Source: Acidimicrobiia bacterium (GTDB lineage: Bacteria; Actinomycetota; Acidimicrobiia; Spongiisociales; ZC4RG35). From it: a stretch of DNA of 9,506 nt. This document shows positions 6,067 to 9,506 of the stretch, piece after piece. The stretch spans positions 1-9,506 of the forward strand of contig PKRG01000038.1 of assembly GCA_017577575.1 (NCBI GenBank), written 5' to 3'. The first letter of the stretch is position 1. Each line of letters opens with the position of its first letter. The position numbers and the translations under genes were made by a program. A model generated the notes under the pieces. It had not been told where the DNA came from, made no database searches, and saw only the letters and a list, made by a program, of their open reading frames with translations.

Positions 6067-6825
6067 TCAGACAGAGAGGGATCGCAGTGCCTGGATACGA
6101 CCGGCGTCTACGGGTGCGGTCCCGTCGATGCGCTCGACCGCTACGCCCACTGCCCCCAACATCTCGGTCGTCAGCCGAACTATGTCCGACACGGCTTCGA
6201 GATAGGCGTTGCGGACCTCGGCGGCTTGCGCCGCGATCCGCGCCGGCCAACCGGAGCGGTCGAGCCTTTCCCGGCAGACCTCCAGCGGGACGTCGACGAC
6301 GAAGACGAGGTCGGGCCGGGGCATCGATGCCACATATCGAGCCAGGTCCGCTTCTTCGTCGGGTCGCCAACCGTGCCCGAACACGGCGACGGCGCGCTGG
6401 GCGAAGCCCTCGTCGATGACGAGCACGTCGTCGTCGCCCAATGCTCCGGAGGCGACCTGGAACTTCGCCCCGAGCTCGAAGATCCACCTGAGAACCCGCT
6501 CTTGGTCGGAGTCGCGGTCGGCCCGGCGTCGCTGGGCTCCGACCACCGTCTCCACGTATTCGGGCCAGCGCGTGACGAAACCGGCGACGGCCCGGACTCG
6601 GTCTGGGGCCCGCGCGTAGATGGCCTTCCACATCCGGCTCTCGGCGCTGCGGGCCCGGCGGGCGAAGAAACGTGTCAGCCGGTCGCGGGAACTTCGACCG
6701 AGGCCGAGACGTGCCGCCTCGTCGAGGGACCGGAGTCGGCCACCCGACCCCGACGAATCGGTCAGAGCCCGGGCGAGGGTCGACTTCCCCGACCCGGGAA
6801 CACCCAGGAACTCAACGTGTCGCAA
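6067..6825 (-). CDS. P-loop kinase/ATPase, thymidylate-kinase-like
   Basis: 252 residues from a TTG at 6825. The start is forced: the first beta strand (RHVEFLG) runs straight into Walker A GVPGSGKST at residues 8-16, and no in-frame ATG or GTG precedes it usefully. VLVIDEG (134-140) looks like a Walker B/acidic strand, and RPDLVFVVDVPLEVCRERL (170-188) matches the core strand and helix of the nucleoside-monophosphate-kinase group. The Arg-rich middle (47-105) is probably helical. It would phosphorylate a small substrate using ATP; nothing shows whether that is a nucleotide, a sugar or another metabolite. The start overlaps the end of the upstream nucleotidyltransferase-kinase gene by 14 nt, implying translational coupling and shared function. 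It is cytoplasmic: no signal peptide is present. It is the last gene of the glycan operon. Confidence 0.85.
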   Translation of the reverse strand: MRHVEFLGVPGSGKSTLARALTDSSGSGGRLRSLDEAARLGLGRSSRDRLTRFFARRARSAESRMWKAIYARAPDRVRAVAGFVTRWPEYVETVVGAQRRRADRDSDQERVLRWIFELGAKFQVASGALGDDDVLVIDEGFAQRAVAVFGHGWRPDEEADLARYVASMPRPDLVFVVDVPLEVCRERLDRSGWPARIAAQAAEVRNAYLEAVSDIVRLTTEMLGAVGVAVERIDGTAPVDAGRIQALRSLSV

Positions 6826-8269
6826 CGATCTCTTCCCAGATTCTTCTCTTCGCCTCCAGCAGCACCTCGGGGTACGGTTGGGTGGCGTCGATCACGTGGA
6901 CGCCCGGGCCAGGCTCGATCGCCAGGACGGCATCGGCTTTCGAGCGGTGGTCGTCGATCGGAAGGTCGTCTTTGCGTTCCCGCAGCGTTGCGAGGTCGGC
7001 GGCGAGCACCAGGATCAGGTCGGGCCGCGGGATGGCGGCGTATTGCCTGGCCTCCCACGGCTCCAGCGGGGAGCCGGACCCGCCCAGCCGCGGGCCGTCC
7101 ATCGGCACCGGCATCGCCCAGAACTCGGGGAGCGGGAACCGTTCTGCGATCACGACCTCGCCTCTGTCCGCCGCCCGCAGTCCCTCGGCGACGAGCCGCT
7201 TCCGCTTGTTGGCGAGATAGACCCACTTCAGGGCGTCGGTCACGGCGGCCAGCCGCTCCAAGCCGTCGGCACTTCCCCGCTTCGCCTCCTCCATGTTGCG
7301 GAGCAGGCTGCCGGGCTTGTTCAACAGCTTGAACACGAACCCCGACTTCGGCTGCCCCAGGTAGAGATGACGCACAGACAGCTTCCAGCGGAGCCACTTC
7401 GCCAGGTCCGTCGTGAGCCTCGACTTCCCGGAGCCGTCCGCGCCGACCACGGCGATGAACGGCGCACGGGTGGTGAGGCGCTTGGGCGGAATCCCCAGGC
7501 CGAGACGGCGGCCAGGCCGGGAGGATCGAACCCGCAGGGCACCCTTCAGCATCCAGGCCACGACGGTGGGCCGGCGCTGGTAGCGGCGCAGTCGGCGCAT
7601 CAGCGATCGCTTCGCCCGGCCGACGAATCTCCAGTCGAGGGCATCCGTGACGATCCGGCGATGGAAGTCCAGGACCTCCTCTTCCGACACGGGCAGGTCG
7701 AGACCCTCCATGGCCGACGAAAGGTCCTGTGGCTGCACACTGGACGCCAGCCAGCGAGCTTCGCGCCGGATGTTCGCGGGAGGGAATTCCGCCCGACCCA
7801 GCGCCGCATACAGGCGCTGGCGGAGGGTCGACTTGAAGGAGACACGCAGGTAGAAGACGATCGTCTCGCGCGCCGCGTCGGGGACTCGGACTCCGTGGAG
7901 CACCCGGGTGTCTTCGAGCAGCCACTCCTCGATCGGCAGATGGTGGTTCTTGACGAGCTGCTCGCCGAGCACCAGCCGATAGTGCACATCCAGCTGCGCG
8001 AGCGACCCGCTCGTGGGATCGAAGCCGAGGAAGCCGTCGCGTCCAGGGAAGGTCTTGGCGCGGGGAAGGGTCATCCTGGCGAAACCGAATTCCCTGACTA
8101 CGGACTCGAAGAGGTCCCGGTCGCCGGGATCGACCAGCAGGTCGAGGTCTGTCTCTCCCCGCAGCGCGTCTTCGAGGTGCTCGTTGCTCTTCCAATGGGC
8201 GTAGCGCACTCCCCGCCGGTCCAACTCCGAGAGGAAGGCGACGACGCTGTCGAGGCGTACCGGGGTCAT
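6812..8269 (-). CDS. Nucleotidyltransferase-like/P-loop kinase fusion protein
   Basis: 485 residues from the ATG at 8269, which overlaps the deacetylase stop as ATGA; the open frame continues to 8686 but that part is only a shadow of the deacetylase gene. Residues 1-~130 resemble an uncharacterised nucleotidyltransferase-fold domain: AHWKSNEHLEDALRGETDLD at 24-43, with Asp41 and Asp43 as probable metal ligands and Asp94 (QLDVHYR) as a possible third carboxylate. A helical, basic middle (~130-265) follows. Residues 270-485 form a thymidylate-kinase-like domain with Walker A GADGSGKS (276-283), AERFPLPEF (375-383) and RPDLILVLAADLATLRERK (415-433). It is probably cytoplasmic. In surface-glycan operons such fusions could activate or transfer a phosphorylated group, but the substrate is unknown. 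It is flanked by a deacetylase and a second kinase, both coupled to it. Confidence 0.85.
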   Translation of the reverse strand: MTPVRLDSVVAFLSELDRRGVRYAHWKSNEHLEDALRGETDLDLLVDPGDRDLFESVVREFGFARMTLPRAKTFPGRDGFLGFDPTSGSLAQLDVHYRLVLGEQLVKNHHLPIEEWLLEDTRVLHGVRVPDAARETIVFYLRVSFKSTLRQRLYAALGRAEFPPANIRREARWLASSVQPQDLSSAMEGLDLPVSEEEVLDFHRRIVTDALDWRFVGRAKRSLMRRLRRYQRRPTVVAWMLKGALRVRSSRPGRRLGLGIPPKRLTTRAPFIAVVGADGSGKSRLTTDLAKWLRWKLSVRHLYLGQPKSGFVFKLLNKPGSLLRNMEEAKRGSADGLERLAAVTDALKWVYLANKRKRLVAEGLRAADRGEVVIAERFPLPEFWAMPVPMDGPRLGGSGSPLEPWEARQYAAIPRPDLILVLAADLATLRERKDDLPIDDHRSKADAVLAIEPGPGVHVIDATQPYPEVLLEAKRRIWEEIVATR

Positions 8270-8991
8270 CGCAACCGCACCCGTTTGACCGGAGGGCCGG
8301 CTCGGAGGAGACGGTCGAGCGAAACGGGCTGGAGGCCCCGGCGCTCGATCTCGTCGACGAGCAGGCGTGTCAACGCTTCCTTGGTCACCAGCCCGCGGCT
8401 CTCGTCCTCCTGGCGCGAACCGGTGGCCGGCACGTCGTGCATCAAGACGATGGCGCCCGGCCGCAGGTTCTTGCGGGCGTTCCGCAACGGATCCTCGCCG
8501 GTGAGCCCTTTCCAGTCGTGGGTGTCGGCCGTCCAGGCGACCGACGTCATCTTCCCCACACGGGTGATCGGCACGCCTCGCCAGCCGTCGGCTCCGTAGG
8601 GCGGGCGGAACCAGCGGACCGGGACACCGGCGATGGCTTCCAGGTCCTTGCGAGCCGTGATCACCTCGTCGATCAGTTGCCGCCAACCCAGCTCCGGGAG
8701 CGGCCGGTGCGTCCTCGTGTGGAGGGCGATGGCGTGGCCCCGCCGACAGACCTCTCCGACGAGGTCGGGATGGCGCTCGGCCTGACGCGTGAGCATGAAG
8801 AACGTCGCTTCGATCCCGAACTCGTCGAGCACATCGAGCACGGCCGGGGTGACTTCGGGATGGGGTCCGTCGTCGTAGGTGAGATGCACGATCGGCTCCT
8901 CGGTGCGGACCTCGTAGATGGAGCCGAAGACGGCGTGGACCGGCCGATCCAACCGAAAGGACTTCGGGAGACGGGTCATCGAACCGGCCAT
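8266..8991 (-). CDS. Polysaccharide deacetylase (NodB/CE4 family)
   Basis: 241 residues from the ATG at 8991 (a second ATG is at 8979). All NodB motifs are present: TYDDGP at 38-43 (Asp40 catalytic base, Asp41 metal ligand), HTRTH at 91-95 (metal histidines), RPPYG at 129-133, WTADTHDW near 153-160, and IVLMHD at 181-186 with the catalytic histidine His185. The family removes N- or O-acetyl groups from chitooligosaccharides, peptidoglycan, poly-N-acetylglucosamine and xylans using a divalent metal. There is no signal peptide or membrane segment, so the enzyme seems cytoplasmic or exported by an unseen route; it may act on a lipid-linked or nascent glycan. It starts 5 nt after the glycosyltransferase stop and overlaps the next gene as ATGA. 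Family assignment is firm; the substrate is inferred only as a surface glycan. Confidence 0.95.
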   Translation of the reverse strand: MAGSMTRLPKSFRLDRPVHAVFGSIYEVRTEEPIVHLTYDDGPHPEVTPAVLDVLDEFGIEATFFMLTRQAERHPDLVGEVCRRGHAIALHTRTHRPLPELGWRQLIDEVITARKDLEAIAGVPVRWFRPPYGADGWRGVPITRVGKMTSVAWTADTHDWKGLTGEDPLRNARKNLRPGAIVLMHDVPATGSRQEDESRGLVTKEALTRLLVDEIERRGLQPVSLDRLLRAGPPVKRVRLR

Positions 8992-8996
8992 GCGCC

Positions 8997-9506
8997 TCAG
9001 CCCCTCCGCCGTCTGAGGCTGCGACTCACCTGCAATGCCACGCGCCTGAGACCCTTCGAACCACGCACTCGGAGATAGGGCACGGCCAGGGGCCGTCCCC
9101 AGCTGCCGAGTGCGTTCCGCATCGCTTCACGGGCTGCCTTCACCGCCACCCCGTCGTGGCCGGCGTCGCTGGCCGCTCGCGCCAGGGAGTCCCACAGCAC
9201 GAACCGCTGGCGCCGGGTCATCCCGCTCTGGTGCTTTTCGACCAGCTCGGCCGTTTCCTCGTGGGCTCGGGCCCTGACCTCCGAGCCGTGTGGGTAGCGG
9301 TAATAGAGGTAGGTGGCCTCGTCGACCGCGGCCAACGGAGTCGCCTTCGCGATGCGCACCAGCATGTCGGTGTCGGCTTTGCGATCGAACGACTCGTCCA
9401 TCCCATCGAGCTCCTCGTACAGCGAGCGCTCGACGACCATCGTCGGCAGCAGCACGGGATGGGCGGTCATCACGACGAACGGGTCCACCCAGCCGCGGGG
9501 AAGCGG
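8997..9506 (-). CDS. Family 2 glycosyltransferase, C-terminal part (5' end outside window)
   Basis: The frame is open to the window edge (PLPRGW precedes the GTG at 9488), so 169 C-terminal residues are visible and the start is missing. LLPTMVVERSLYEELDGMDE followed by SFDRKADTDMLVRIAKA is typical of the acceptor side of GT-A family 2 enzymes, where DTDMLVRI matches the usual ED-x-D...R segment, and VDEATYLYYRYPHGS matches the following strand and loop. The tail (from ~100) is Arg/Ala-rich and helical with a basic end (SRSLRRRRG), possibly membrane-contacting. It would transfer a sugar from a nucleotide-sugar to a growing glycan at the cytoplasmic face. The nucleotide-binding half, including the DxD motif, lies outside. 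It is the first visible gene of the minus-strand operon and is followed 5 nt later by the deacetylase. Confidence 0.88.
   Translation of the reverse strand, partial: PLPRGWVDPFVVMTAHPVLLPTMVVERSLYEELDGMDESFDRKADTDMLVRIAKATPLAAVDEATYLYYRYPHGSEVRARAHEETAELVEKHQSGMTRRQRFVLWDSLARAASDAGHDGVAVKAAREAMRNALGSWGRPLAVPYLRVRGSKGLRRVALQVSRSLRRRRG

Noticed and set aside
6620..8599. A 659-codon open frame on the plus strand opposite the kinase fusion and deacetylase genes
   Set aside because: It crosses several real genes with intact catalytic motifs and shows no domain of its own; it is a codon-bias shadow.
8270..8686. N-terminal extension of the nucleotidyltransferase-kinase gene
   Set aside because: The extra 139 codons are Arg/Pro/Gly-rich shadow of the deacetylase coding sequence. 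The ATG at 8269 with ATGA overlap and immediate domain start is the better choice.

Overview
The window is high-GC DNA with strong G/C third-position bias. The overlapping operon structure and the Cys-containing S-layer-homology-like repeats (GCNPPxNDRFCPDxxVTRGQMAAFL) suggest a high-GC actinobacterium, most likely class Acidimicrobiia. That placement rests on my recollection of where this repeat type occurs and is an inference. No rRNA, tRNA, CRISPR array, transposase or phage gene is visible.

Layout. Positions 2-1921 (+) hold the 3' part of a gene for a secreted right-handed beta-helix protein (G8/CEMIP-like) ending in three SLH-like repeats. It meets, tail to tail, a paralogue on the minus strand (1918-3555) that has a lipoprotein signal and no SLH repeats. 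The two stop codons share one CTAG. Upstream of the lipoprotein gene, 23 nt away on the minus strand, is a gene for a surface beta-propeller protein (body 3579-5612) with a cadherin/Ig-like domain, a Gly/Pro linker and four SLH-like repeats. Its signal peptide lies in another frame (5579-5785), so the gene is frameshifted at a run of five G. A possible 60-aa ORF (5782-5964) with a very good ribosome binding site ends in an ATGA overlap with the start of the signal-peptide fragment.

Further upstream on the minus strand, 6067-9506 is a tightly packed operon. In transcription order it encodes a family 2 glycosyltransferase (5' end outside the window), a NodB-type polysaccharide deacetylase, a nucleotidyltransferase-like/P-loop kinase fusion, and a second small P-loop kinase. 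Junctions are 5 nt apart, ATGA-overlapped and 14-nt overlapped, which indicates translational coupling.

Interpretation. The right half looks like part of a cell-surface glycan synthesis and modification locus. The left half encodes exported proteins that would sit on the surface, two by SLH-like repeats and one by a lipid anchor. A functional link between the halves (glycan made by one, bound or processed by the other) is plausible from proximity but is not shown by the sequence.
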